DNA of 64,000 nucleotides from positions 65,001 through 129,000 of the forward strand of contig CAWZYM010000284.1 in assembly GCA_963966185.1 (NCBI GenBank), read 5' to 3'. The stretch is from Rhabditoides inermis (lineage: Eukaryota; Nematoda; Chromadorea; Rhabditida; Rhabditidae). This document shows positions 22,701 through 33,265 of this stretch, piece after piece (the first letter of the stretch is position 1; each line of letters opens with the position of its first letter). A program made the position numbers and the translations under genes. The notes beneath the pieces were generated by a model. The model worked only from the letters and a program-made list of their open reading frames with translations. It ran no database searches and was not told where the DNA came from.

Positions 22701-23658
22701 ATGCAGGAAGAGAAGGTGATCGTGGGAGTGGCCTCGGCTTGCTCGACCCTTGCCATTGTCGCCTGTCTCGTCGTCGTCCCCTCCCTATACAACACCATCA
22801 ACGAGGTCAGTCAGTACAACACTACAACACAGTCGAGACTTCCTATCAGATGACTAGTTCACACTTCGCTCGTTTCAGGTGCACGATGAGGTTCTGGACG
22901 GTGTGAACGTCTTCCGAGTGGAGACGGATTCTGCGTGGACGGAGATGATGGACTTCCAGATCACCGTCACCCCTCCCTCGAAGCCTCGTGAGAATCCCTT
23001 CGACTCGGTCTTCCGTCAGAAGAGGCAGAACGGTCTGCCAGCGCACTGTCATTGCGAGCCTCCTAAGATCAACTGCCCTCCCGGACCCCCTGGACCTCCC
23101 GGACAGCCCGGATCACCCGGACAGCCTGGATCTCCCGGACCTCGTGGACAGGACAACCACCAGGTCTACGCCCCGATCATCTGCCCCGCTCAGGACACTG
23201 CTTGCATCAAGTGTCCCCAGGGACCTCCCGGACCTCCCGGACCCAGCGGACCCGCTGGACCCGCTGGACCCGACGGACAGCCCGGAAACTCTGGATCTCC
23301 TGGAAGCAACGGACAGCCCGGAGGACCCGGACCCGCTGGAGACGCTGGAGCTCCCGGAAACAACGGAGCCCCCGGAAACCCCGGATCCCCCGGACAAGAC
23401 GGACAGCGCGGCTCTGGAGCCCCCGGAGGACCCGGAGCACCTGGACCCGCGGGAGCCCCCGGAAACAACGGAGGACCCGGAACGCCTGGACAGGACGGAG
23501 CCCCCGGACCCCAGGGACCTCCCGGACCCGATGGAAACAACGGATCGCCTGGTGGTCCCGGAAGCCCCGGACAGCCCGGAGGTGCCGGAACTCCCGGAAC
23601 CGATGCGGCCTACTGCCCCTGCCCTCCCCGCTCTGCTGTCTTCGTCAACCGCCACTAA
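22701..23658 (+). CDS. Cuticle collagen, copy 2
   Basis: Two exons (22701-22805, 22879-23658) give 294 residues. The layout is that of copy 1: N-terminal hydrophobic segment (starts [15 protein letters not shown]), furin-like FRQKRQ, Cys cluster [10 protein letters not shown], a Gly-X-Y tract, [11 protein letters not shown], a second longer Gly-X-Y tract, and [15 protein letters not shown]. Intron position is identical. Differences are concentrated in the first exon and around the first Cys cluster; the triple-helix exon is almost invariant, which fits recent duplication or gene conversion. The polyadenylation signal is at 23690-23695. The two genes are transcribed away from each other from an 880-bp interval and are likely co-expressed in a moult-linked manner, though that is inference. 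Confidence 0.97.
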
Positions 23659-23715
23659 ATGTGACGTCATTGTTCGAGCGAAGCTCAACAATAAACATAT
23701 CCGCATTCAATTTGT

Positions 23716-24860
23716 GTTGTTGGCAAACAAAACAATGTGTTTATCTCTCAGAAAAGCTTTCTAGTTGGCTTTCTTATCAGACACGGATTAAATGTACTGT
23801 GTTCAGAGAGATATCTCTCTCGATCGTCTGATTTATCACTATGTGCCATATGCGTTCTCGCCCATGTGCAATATCGATAGTGTGGCTCTAACTCCCTAAA
23901 ACTATATGAGGTATTAATTTTGTTTATCAATCAATCACATTGATAAGAACAAATCTGCATGCATACCTATGAACATATGCAGTGTTCTTTCAGTATCTCA
24001 AGACCACCCATTCTCTCTCACTGCTCACACCACACATCATCTTTCTTACCTTTTTCGTTCGATCCATCTGTTTCTTCCCCTGCAGTGAGAGAGAAAAAGA
24101 AATAGAGAGAGAAAGTGGGAGATAGAGAGAGAGAGAGAGATCTCGCCTTGTAGGGGGGATCGATCGATGTTGCGCACGACCTGTCTTATCAGTGCTGAAC
24201 TAGAGTGTAGTTACGCGGGTCAACCGCGAGTGCCGAGAGTGTTGTGTGAGCGCACGAATCTTTGGAATGTCCGCCAGCCGTCGGTTTTGTGCGCATCGCC
24301 TGTAGTCGCTGTATTCGATGTCCACTCCACTCTCTTTCCTTCCTACCGCCCTACTTTCCCGCTGATACGTTTCGTATGCATTTCCATTGATCGCGATTTG
24401 TCTTTTCGCGTTTCCACTGTCCAGCAGGCTGTCTATTGTGTCACTCGCTTGTTTGTACGTTATCGGTAAGTTGATCTACGCTCATTTACATCTCTCACCA
24501 CTCTCTCCGCTCTTCGGTCGGGCACTTTATTGTCGAAAACTTTCCTTGCACTCTATGTACGATTTTTACCAATTTTCGCGTGATAGCCTATGTCAGAGTA
24601 ATAGTTTCTACTAGTTTTGCAGCTCAAAATAATGTGCCTCTCTTGTTTGGCGCGCTATTGCTGTGAGCTGACTCTCCGTATTTCTCTGATCTACCCCACA
24701 GACACCCCTCTCGCGAATTATTGCGATAATTGATTTGATAGTGTGTCATTGTCGCGTTCACTTTCTTGACTTTGATGTTACTTACATTTTCTAAAACTAT
24801 TGTCGACTTTCTTTCTCAAACGTGAACAGTTTTGTACACTGTCACTACTTTCAGACTTGG
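23716..24860. other. Intergenic region between collagen copy 2 and PMP70
   Basis: No supported gene. Contains a purine-rich GAGA tract near 24090-24140. The acceptor-like CTACTTTCAG ending at 24854, six bases before the PMP70 ATG, suggests that the PMP70 mRNA is trans-spliced and that its promoter lies here. Confidence 0.4.
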
Positions 24861-25397
24861 ATGTCTGTGTTGTCGAAAGCGGCGTCGGCGGTGACTGCTC
24901 GCTCAGCCGCCCCGGCCATCGCCGGATGCGCACTCGTAGCCGCCGTATACAAACTATACGTCAGGAACACCAGGTATGCGCCTCTCCCTCTCTACCCCTT
25001 CCTCTTTAGTTATCTGTTACGTTTCACGTTAACTGTTTAGTATTGCTCTCCATTTGTCAATTGGTGAGAAAAATGATATCACTATACCGTATCGTATACT
25101 TTGCAGGACCGGCAAGTCTACCACCGGCTACAAAGGCAAGAAGAAGGAGAAGGGCGAGAAGGTGGGTGGGCGGAGCTAGACGGGGCGGGGCTGAAGTACC
25201 AAGTCGAATTGTGTTTTGAGTGCTAGAAACTTATTATAATGTTTTTGAGATAATTATTATCACTTTCAAGTGAAACGTATTCGATATATTTTCCATCACG
25301 CATATTCAGGCAAATGTGGACGGTTTGTTCATGCGGAAGTTGATGCGCATCTGTAAGATCCTCGTTCCCGGATACTTCACCAAAGAGGTTAGAGTTC

Positions 25398-25454
<57 letters not shown>

Positions 25455-26331
25455 CTTTCCCTCTCTATTTCATCTCCCTCCTTCTTTCAGATGTTCTACA
25501 TGGTGCTCATAGCTGTCTCTCTCCTCTGCCGCACCTATGCCGATCTGTGGATGATCACCACCTCCACCTCTATCGAGAGGTACGAGAGAGAGAGACAGAG
25601 GAGAGAGAGAGAGACTCCCTCCCTTGCAGTTGTATCATCTCGCGCAACCCGAAGGAGTTCCTCTCGCAGACCATCCACTACGTGCTGGCCATGCCCGCCA
25701 TCTCGGTCGTCAACGCCATTCTCAAGGTGAGAGAGGGGCGGGGCTTGGAGGAGCGGAGCCTGTGTGTGCAATGCGGAGAGAATTGATACGTTTCGCTAAG
25801 CGTGTTTATAGTTGGCGTCGATGTTGTTGGCAATGAGATCGCTACATTGCGAACGTAATGAAAAGTATTTTGTTGTTACCAGTTTGCCCTCTCTGAGCTG
25901 AAGCTGCGATTCCGAGAGAAGCTCACCAAGCACCTGTACGGAGAGTACCTCAAGTGAGTGAGGGAGAGGGGGTAGGAGAGAGATAGAGAGAGATAGAGAT
26001 AGAGAGAGAGATAGAGAGAGAGATGGAGAGAGAGACTCTTGCAGGGGCTTCACTTTCTACAAGATGGCCAACCTCGACAACCGCATCTCCAACCCCGACC
26101 AGCTGCTCACTCAGGTGAAAAAGCCAACCGCGTTTTTCTATTCTTTATACTTTATACATTCCTATTCCAAAACTGTCAATGTCGCTAGCACTCAGAAAAA
26201 ATGCTTCCACAGTATATGCACATGTAGTGAAACGTACTTTCATTTTATCTTTATGATCATGCAATTTTCAGGACGTGGACAAGTTCTGCGACGGAATCGT
26301 CGAGCTCTACTCGAACCTCACCAAGGTGTGC

Positions 26332-26376
<45 letters not shown>

Positions 26377-26878
26377 TCTATCTGCCTCTGCCTCTCTCTC
26401 CCTCATCATATGTATGATTTTCTTTTTTTAGCCCATTGTCGATGTGGCCCTCTTTGTCTCCCAGCTCGGATCGACGCTCGGATTCCAGGTACGGTATTTT
26501 GAATATGACGTAGACTGTATCTACCGTCTTCCAGGCGCCGTCCAAGCTCTTTGCCTACCTCATGGTCACTGGAGTCTTCCTCACTTATCTTCGTCGCCCG
26601 GTGAGTTCTGTTTTAATAATTTATATATGTGAATGCGTAATGTGTCAAGCTAAATGTGTAATGCGCATATTTGCTGTTTGTGTGAATAAGAATTTCCTGA
26701 ATAATGATGGGACAATTGATCGATAATCAATCAATAAGCGATCAATACTTTGAGATCGGTCGCCTGACGGTGGAGGAGCAGCAGCTGGAGGGCGAGTTCC
26801 GCTACGTGAACAGCCGTCTCATCATGAACAGCGAGGAGATCGCATTCTATCAGGTGGGCGGGGCCAGAGGGGCGGAGC

Positions 26879-26920
<42 letters not shown>

Positions 26921-27068
26921 ACTCAGTTGAAGGCACAATGTTCTGTGGGCGTGGTCGAAGCCGGCGGGACTAGTTTGTTATAGGGCAACAACCGCGAGCG
27001 CTCCACGATTACGCAGTCGTTCAACAAGCTCGTCGCGCACCTCAGGAAACTCATTCTATTCCGGTAGG

Positions 27069-27112
<44 letters not shown>

Positions 27113-27849
27113 GCCTAATCCTCTCTTTCCAGCTTCTCTATCGGCTTCGTCGACAACATTGTCGCCAAGTACTTTGCGACCGTTGTCGGATGGAGGTATG
27201 GTTTATTCATTCATTGCCTCGATATGTTTCACACTTCGCGTATATGCCCAGAAAACCTAAAGGCTATATGGACCTAAACATACATAGATATGGTAATACG
27301 TTTTCTATTTCTTCGTATCGTTCACGCACATGCAAATGATGCCAATGTCAATGTTTTAAATATGCCGCTCAGATCACATGTAATCTTTAAAAAAAGGTGA
27401 TGACTGTTATAATTACTCTTTTATCTTCTTTTTATCTTACTTTCTTCAAGCAGAACTTCATTATCATTATCATTTACTATGCTATACGTTAATGTCAGTA
27501 CTATGATATCCCTTGTCATGTCCCGTCTCGCTTGCAGTGTGATGGCCGGCCCGTTCTTCGATCGAAACAACACGGCCATGATGGCAAAGAAGAAGAACGA
27601 GCTGATGCAGGTCAGAGAAAGAGAAAGAGGGAAAGAGAAAGATGGCATTGTTGTTCGTTCATATAGTGTGAGATTCTAGGTTTCGTACAAAGTCGCGTTA
27701 TTGATGAATGCTTGTGTGTTCTAGTTTAGTTTGATCGCTGAAGCGTATTGGGATGAGATTTTCCAAATTACTTTTTCAGGACTACTACAACAGCGGTCGT
27801 ATGATGTTCAAGCTGGCCGAGGCTCTCGGCAGACTCGCTCTTGCTGGAA

Positions 27850-27886
<37 letters not shown>

Positions 27887-28121
27887 TGTTTTTATTCGAA
27901 CACTGCTCGACTACAATGTACCTGCAGTGCCTAGATAGTGGTTGTAGCCGGCTCGTTATACTGATTAGGACATTATCAATACAGAGGGAGGAAATGTTTT
28001 GATGCAGTTGGTTTAGAAAATTAACGTGTATGAGAAAGGGAGAGAGAGTAGGAAGTGAGAGAGAGAGAGAGAAGAGAGAGTAGGAAGTGAGAGAGAGAGA
28101 GAGAGGAGGAAGATAGAGAGA

Positions 28122-28165
<44 letters not shown>

Positions 28166-29984
28166 TCCTCGCAGGGAGATGACACGCCTGTCCGGCTTCA
28201 CCACCCGCGTCGACACCCTCATCAACGTCCTCGACGACCTCAACAAGGGTAGGTTACAATCTTTCTTTTTTCCTTTATATATATATTTTTTTGTTTTTGT
28301 TTTTTAGTTTCACGGTGATCTTGAGTAAAATCATAGCGGTGGAACTGGGTAATATCAACCGTGTTTTGCTACAGGCGCTAGGCTCCAAAGAATAATGGAA
28401 AGTGCACAACAACACGAGAAGAACGCGAAAAAAGCATCGAAACCAAATCGGATCAATGAGTATGTTCCACTTTTTCAGACAAGTACCAGCGCACGATGGT
28501 CTCGGACGGAGCTGCGGGACAGCCAGAGAAGAAGAGGACTGACCTCAAGCCCGGATCCGGTTCGTCTGCGCTTTCTCCTTCGCCCCCCCCCTCCCTCTTT
28601 CTCTCTGTATTTTTTTCTCTTCCTCTCTTTTCTTTTCTTGACAATTTCATATTTTTAAAATTGTTTTCAAATTTGCAAATATCTTTTCAGGCAAGGTGGT
28701 GGCGCAGGATAACGTCATCCGGTTCGAGGGCGTTCCGCTGGTCACTCCCAACGGGGACGTGCTCATCGAGTCGATGGATCTGGAGGTGAGAGAATAATTT
28801 GACCTGCTTCGTTCCCTAAGGATTACGGTAGGAGTATAATTTGACCTGCTTCGTTCCCTTAGGATTACGGTAGGAGAATAATTTGCGATGCTTCGTTTCC
28901 TTAAGATTACGGTAGGAGAATAATTTGAGATGCTTCGTTCCCTTAAGATTACGGTAGGAAAATAATTTTACGAGCTTCTTACCCTTAGACCTACGGTAAG
29001 AGAATAATTTGACCTGCTTCGTTTCCTTAGGATTACGGTAGGAGAATAATTTGACCTGCTTCGTTTCCTTAGGATTACTGTATGATAATGATTTGACCTG
29101 CTTCGTTCCCTTAGGATTACGGTAGGAATAATTTGACATGTGGAGGTTCCGTCTGGCACGAACGTGTTGGTGTGCGGTCCGAACGGGTGCGGCAAGTCGT
29201 CGCTGTTCCGCGTGCTGGGCGAGCTGTGGCCGCTGTTCGGCGGCACACTCACCAAGCCCGCCAAGGGAAAGCTATTCTACGTGCCGCAGGTGTGTCTTAC
29301 CTGTTGATTTATATTCATTTACAGTAGTAACATCACAAACATCTGGGCTGGGGAAAATAAATAACTGTAAAGAGGAGGACATAATGAATGTGATTTGAGC
29401 GTCCGTACATGACGCTGGGCTCGCTGCGCGACCAGATCACCTACCCGGACACGCAGTTGGACATGCTGAGGAAGGGCATCACCGACGACGACCTGCTCAA
29501 CATGCTCAGGAAGGTGAGACAAGGACACTTGTGATAGTAGGCTAAGGCAATTGATCGAGACGAGAGGTTAGACCAAGGGTAACAAAAATGCGAATAAATG
29601 TTCACATGATAGATTAGATTATAAATTATGATAGTTTGCACATTGCTCATATTTTATTCTGACATTATGATTTATGAATTGAAATATAATAATGTTGACG
29701 TTTTTGTATTTTTTATGCGGACGGTGCCACAAGTACTCTCACAAATAATAAAACACATCGTCAAACTATCTCGTAGGATCATTCGACTTACGCGCACGCA
29801 ACTCTGACTATAGCGAAGTGCCTGTCCACCATATTGTATACCGTACCCTGTTTCAAAGCACCGTACCCCAGGTACACCTCGAAAACATTCTGACTCGCGA
29901 GGGTGGCTGGGACAGTGTGCAGGACTGGATGGATGTGCTGTCCGGCGGAGAGAAGCAGAGGATTGCGGTGGGTGGAGAGAGAGG

Positions 29985-30032
<48 letters not shown>

Positions 30033-30738
30033 GACGGAAGGAGAGAGAGAGAAAGGAAAGGAAAATGACGTCACTCCCTTCCAGATGGCCCGCCTGTTCT
30101 ACCACCGCCCGCAGTTTGCGATTCTTGACGAGTGCACTAGTGCAGTCAGTGTGGATGTGGAGGGTGAGTGAGAGGAGAGAGAGAGAGAAAGAGAGAGAGA
30201 GTGAGAGAGAGTGAGAAGTGACAAACGTTGCGGTGGAAAGAATTTTCGATCAGGTAACAAAGATTGTATGTGTATTATTCTACACCAACATGGTTTACTC
30301 ATTATCTCAGTTCAATACAAACTCTGGGTGAAACGTAGCCTACATTTATAGGGAAAAAGAAAGAATGACTGAAATAGAGAGAGGTAGAGAGAGAGAGAGA
30401 GATGCCCTCAGGCGCCATGTACGATGCGTGTCGCGAGATGGGCATCACCCTCTTCACCGTCTCCCACAGGAAGTCGCTCTGGGTGAGTGTCGACTTATAG
30501 CCATCACCATTACCAATTCCGCGGTGATATTCCGTCTACACCCGCCCTTTACGAGCAAGCTAAAACGTATCAGACTACTATCTTTTTGTTAAGCGGATGG
30601 AACCACGTAAGATAAAGGACCACCCACGTTGCTTTTGACCCCTTGCAGGTGCACCACGAGTACTTCCTACGAATGGATGGGCGCGGATCGTACGAGTTCA
30701 ACAAGATCGACCCCACCACCGACCTGTTCGGATCGTAA
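24861..30738 (+). CDS. Peroxisomal ABC half-transporter ABCD3/PMP70, 24 exons
   Basis: 24 exons sum to 1,980 nt, 659 residues, exactly the human ABCD3 length. N-terminal membrane region with the ABCD signature [14 protein letters not shown], then a nucleotide-binding domain with Walker [28 protein letters not shown], signature LSGGEKQR, Walker [15 protein letters not shown] and the switch His in [10 protein letters not shown]; the chain ends [12 protein letters not shown]70 dimers import branched-chain and long-chain acyl-CoAs and bile-acid intermediates into peroxisomes. C. elegans pmp-1 and pmp-2 are the nearest relatives. Three exons follow unusual acceptors ending GAG (before 26755, 29146 and 29400). 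The intron 28786-29145 is a minisatellite. A decayed inverted copy of the exon 30412-30482 lies at 31776-31870. Confidence 0.97.
28793..29140 (+). repeat. About 43-bp minisatellite, eight units, filling a PMP70 intron
   Basis: Eight imperfect tandem units of about 43 bp, each reading approximately AATAATTTGACCTGCTTCG, TTCCCTTAG, GATTACG, GTAGGAG. Every unit therefore contains a CCTTAG (acceptor-like) followed seven bases later by GTAGGA (donor-like). It occupies almost the whole intron between exons 18 and 19 and stops about ten bases before the acceptor. Confidence 0.95.
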
Positions 30739-30974
30739 GAAGTTTTTTCATGTTAGAAAACTCCCGTGTTACATACGTCTCCCAAGAAGTTATACATTCC
30801 CATTTTTCGGTCGAGAGTTGGATGTTTTATAGTTTAGCTGCTTGATGTTTTATAGTCTTGGCCAAGTTATTAGAAACCGGTACGATGATCATAGCTTTGT
30901 AGATATCGTTTAATTCTAATAATTGTGTTACAACAGTGCCATTTTCGTTGTAATGTTTGTATGCGTATTTATTT

Positions 30975-30980
30975 AATAAA
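30975..30980 (+). terminator. Polyadenylation signal of PMP70
   Basis: AATAAA, 237 nt past the PMP70 stop codon, in AT-rich 3' UTR-like sequence. Confidence 0.6.
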
Positions 30981-31249
30981 CGAATACTATGCATGTTCTA
31001 TTACACGTTTCCCAAAACACGGTCTTCAAAAATTCTCACCGAAGAGAATGCGATGAGCGCAGACCTCTTGAAGTTTGGCAAAACTATGTAAATTTTGAAA
31101 CAATTAAATTTATGAGACGGTGGAAAAGAGAGTACATGTATAGAGCATGAGCAAAAAAAAAAGAGGTGAAAAGGAAAACGAGAACGAGCATGTGCAAACA
31201 ACAGGATATATAATGTATATATAAATATAATTATAATGAATAGTAATGA

Positions 31250-33105
31250 ATCTTTCTAATTATAATGAATACTGGGAACATGACGATGGTGGGAGTGGAA
31301 AAGCGTTCACTGAGAAACCACGAAAGTGAAAACAATAGAAAGAAATATATTCACAGTATTATGAAGAAAATGAGTTCTAAATTTAAAATATCACACAATT
31401 CGAAAAAATTGTTTAAATAAAAGTCACCTCACCACTATTCATTTTTTTTGAGCAACTAAAACTTAAAACTTCCGCCTCCACTTTTTGTATGAGTTGTACT
31501 TCTCTAAAAATCTTTCTTTCTCGTGATTGTACTGCGCAAACACTCCATCCACACGCGCAATGCGAGATTCTGAAGTGGGTCTTATTGCGATGCACGTATA
31601 ACGTTTGTACTTTGTGTTTTACAATATACTCGTAGTTTCCGTAGTAGTGTACGATTGAACTTGTCGTGTTTTTATTGTATGCTCTACTGGTCTGCTACGT
31701 TTCAACTTGGTCGTAAAATTAAGAATGTGGTTGGAAAGTGATGCGGGAATAGACGGAAGTGGATACACAACATAACTCGACACTCACCGACAGCGACTTC
31801 CGGTGGGAGACGGAGACGGTGAAAAGGAAATGTCCATCTCGCGACAAACATCGTACATGGCGCCTGAGGGAAGAAGGGAAAAATAACCATCCACTATGTA
31901 CTCCGGTTCCGATCACATCCCTCCCATCTCCTATATAGCCTGTATCATGAAAATATGCATGACCGTCTTGCTCGGAACCAGAAAAGGTAAAGCAGAAAGT
32001 CATTTTGATTATTTGTAATTCTCGCTATCTAGGAAACCAGGGCTTTTTAGGGAATTGACGTGTGCTCTCCGTGGACTCATCTACTCATCGTCATTCTTGC
32101 ATTGTTCTTAGTCATCTGGAGGAAGACATATATATCAAAATCACCTTGTAATTTTCGAGTCAATAATATCTGTAATGACAATTCCATCCTGTCCTCCACA
32201 CACTGTCCCACACACAGTCTCCTCGAGACAATCTTTTCGAAACGCTTTCGAAACACGTTGTTTGGTCGTGTTCCGAAGGCTTTCTGAAGGAACTGTCACT
32301 ATGAGAATACCATTCACACCAATTTCAGGTGAGACCTTTCACTTACCCCTCTTCTCACACCTGACAGCAGTGACGTCGACGGACTGTTCTACTGAGAGCT
32401 CAGGTAAATTCTCACGCTGCGTACACAACATTTGACAGTGGTACGCATGTGAATATGGAGTTAAGAGATGCAACACAATGTTCACATGCGTAGATTTTTT
32501 TGTTTGGGGCGAACGGGTCAAGCTTTACGCAATCCTCACATGCGTGAAAAAAATCGCAAGAGAATTCGTGTACTTGGGTGCGCCCTACTCTTATCCTCGC
32601 ATCAGCGAGCATGGCTCATCAGGTATCTCGTTAGCGTGCTAATATGGTGAGTTGTAGATACGCTCTATTTTTGTTTTGCAAAATTAAAATGTAGACGAAA
32701 ACGTTTTTTATGATGTTTATTACTATTCCATGACCTGTTTTATATGGCGTGTTTGCGCAGTACAATCACGAGAAAGAAGGATTTTTAGAGGAGTACAACT
32801 CATACAGAAAGTGGAGGCGGAAGTTTCAGTGCTCCAAAAAGAGTGAATTGTGGTGAAGTGACTTTTTTAAATATTAGAAAGCCCAATTTTATATAATTTC
32901 TTCGAATTGTGTGATATTCTAAATTATATTCTAAACTCATTTTCTTTATATTATATTCTAAACTCATTTTCTCCATATTACTGTGAAAATATTTCTTTCT
33001 ATTGTTTTCACTTTCGTGGTTTCTTAGTGAACGCCACTCCACTCCCACCATCGTCATGACGTCATGTTCCCAGTTATTAATTATAATTAGAAAGGGCGGA
33101 GCTAA
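31250..33105. mobile_element. Element with long inverted arms carrying a PMP70 exon copy
   Basis: Left arm about 31250-31542 and right arm about 32748-33105 are imperfect reverse complements. Examples are CTGGGAACATGACGATGGTG against its complement near 33060, AAAGTGAAAACAATAGAAAG against CTTTCTATTGTTTTCACTTT near 33000, and TCTCGTGATTGTACTGCGCA against TGCGCAGTACAATCACGAGA near 32755. The 1.2-kb core has no transposase-like frame. The core contains a degenerate inverted copy of an exon of the neighbouring PMP70 gene. The right arm ends about 160 bp before the Srd receptor start. Exact ends and target-site duplications could not be set by eye. Confidence 0.8.
31776..31870 (-). pseudogene. Inverted pseudo-exon copied from PMP70 exon 23
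   Basis: On the minus strand this reads CCTCAGGCGCCATGTACGAT, then GTCGCGAGATGG, TTCACCGTCTCC, GGAAGTCGCTG and GGTGAGTGTCGA. That matches the PMP70 exon at 30412-30482 together with its acceptor and donor. Several substitutions and small insertions break the reading frame. No other PMP70 exon is visible nearby, so the piece was copied from genomic DNA (the intron borders are kept), not from mRNA. Confidence 0.85.
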
Positions 33106-33265
33106 CACGGAGACATTAGGTGAATCTAGCGATAATTTGTTCTTATTCATAAGCAGCCATACAGTGTTGTTAATAATAGAATGTTTTGATCGAGTGAGTG
33201 AATGCTTCATTTCCATTGTTCATTTCGTGATGTTGAAAATGTATTAGTGGAAAGATTTCAGAAAC

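Larger units (their letters stand above)
20800..23715. repeat. Inverted duplication of a whole collagen gene unit
   Basis: Left copy about 20810-21960 and right copy about 22575-23715 are reverse complements. The match covers promoter, both exons, 3' UTR and polyadenylation signal: AATAAACATATCCGCATTCA near 23690 is mirrored at about 20811-20830, and TGTGATCCGGTTGACTG near 22596 is mirrored at 21907-21923. The roughly 600-bp spacer between them is not duplicated. Confidence 0.9.

Noticed and set aside
28793..29140. Possible CRISPR-like array
   Set aside because: Units are contiguous and alike along their full length with no unique spacers, and the genome is eukaryotic; it is a minisatellite.
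31719..32003. 94-residue minus-strand frame as a gene
   Set aside because: Its recognisable part is the broken PMP70 exon copy; the rest matches nothing.
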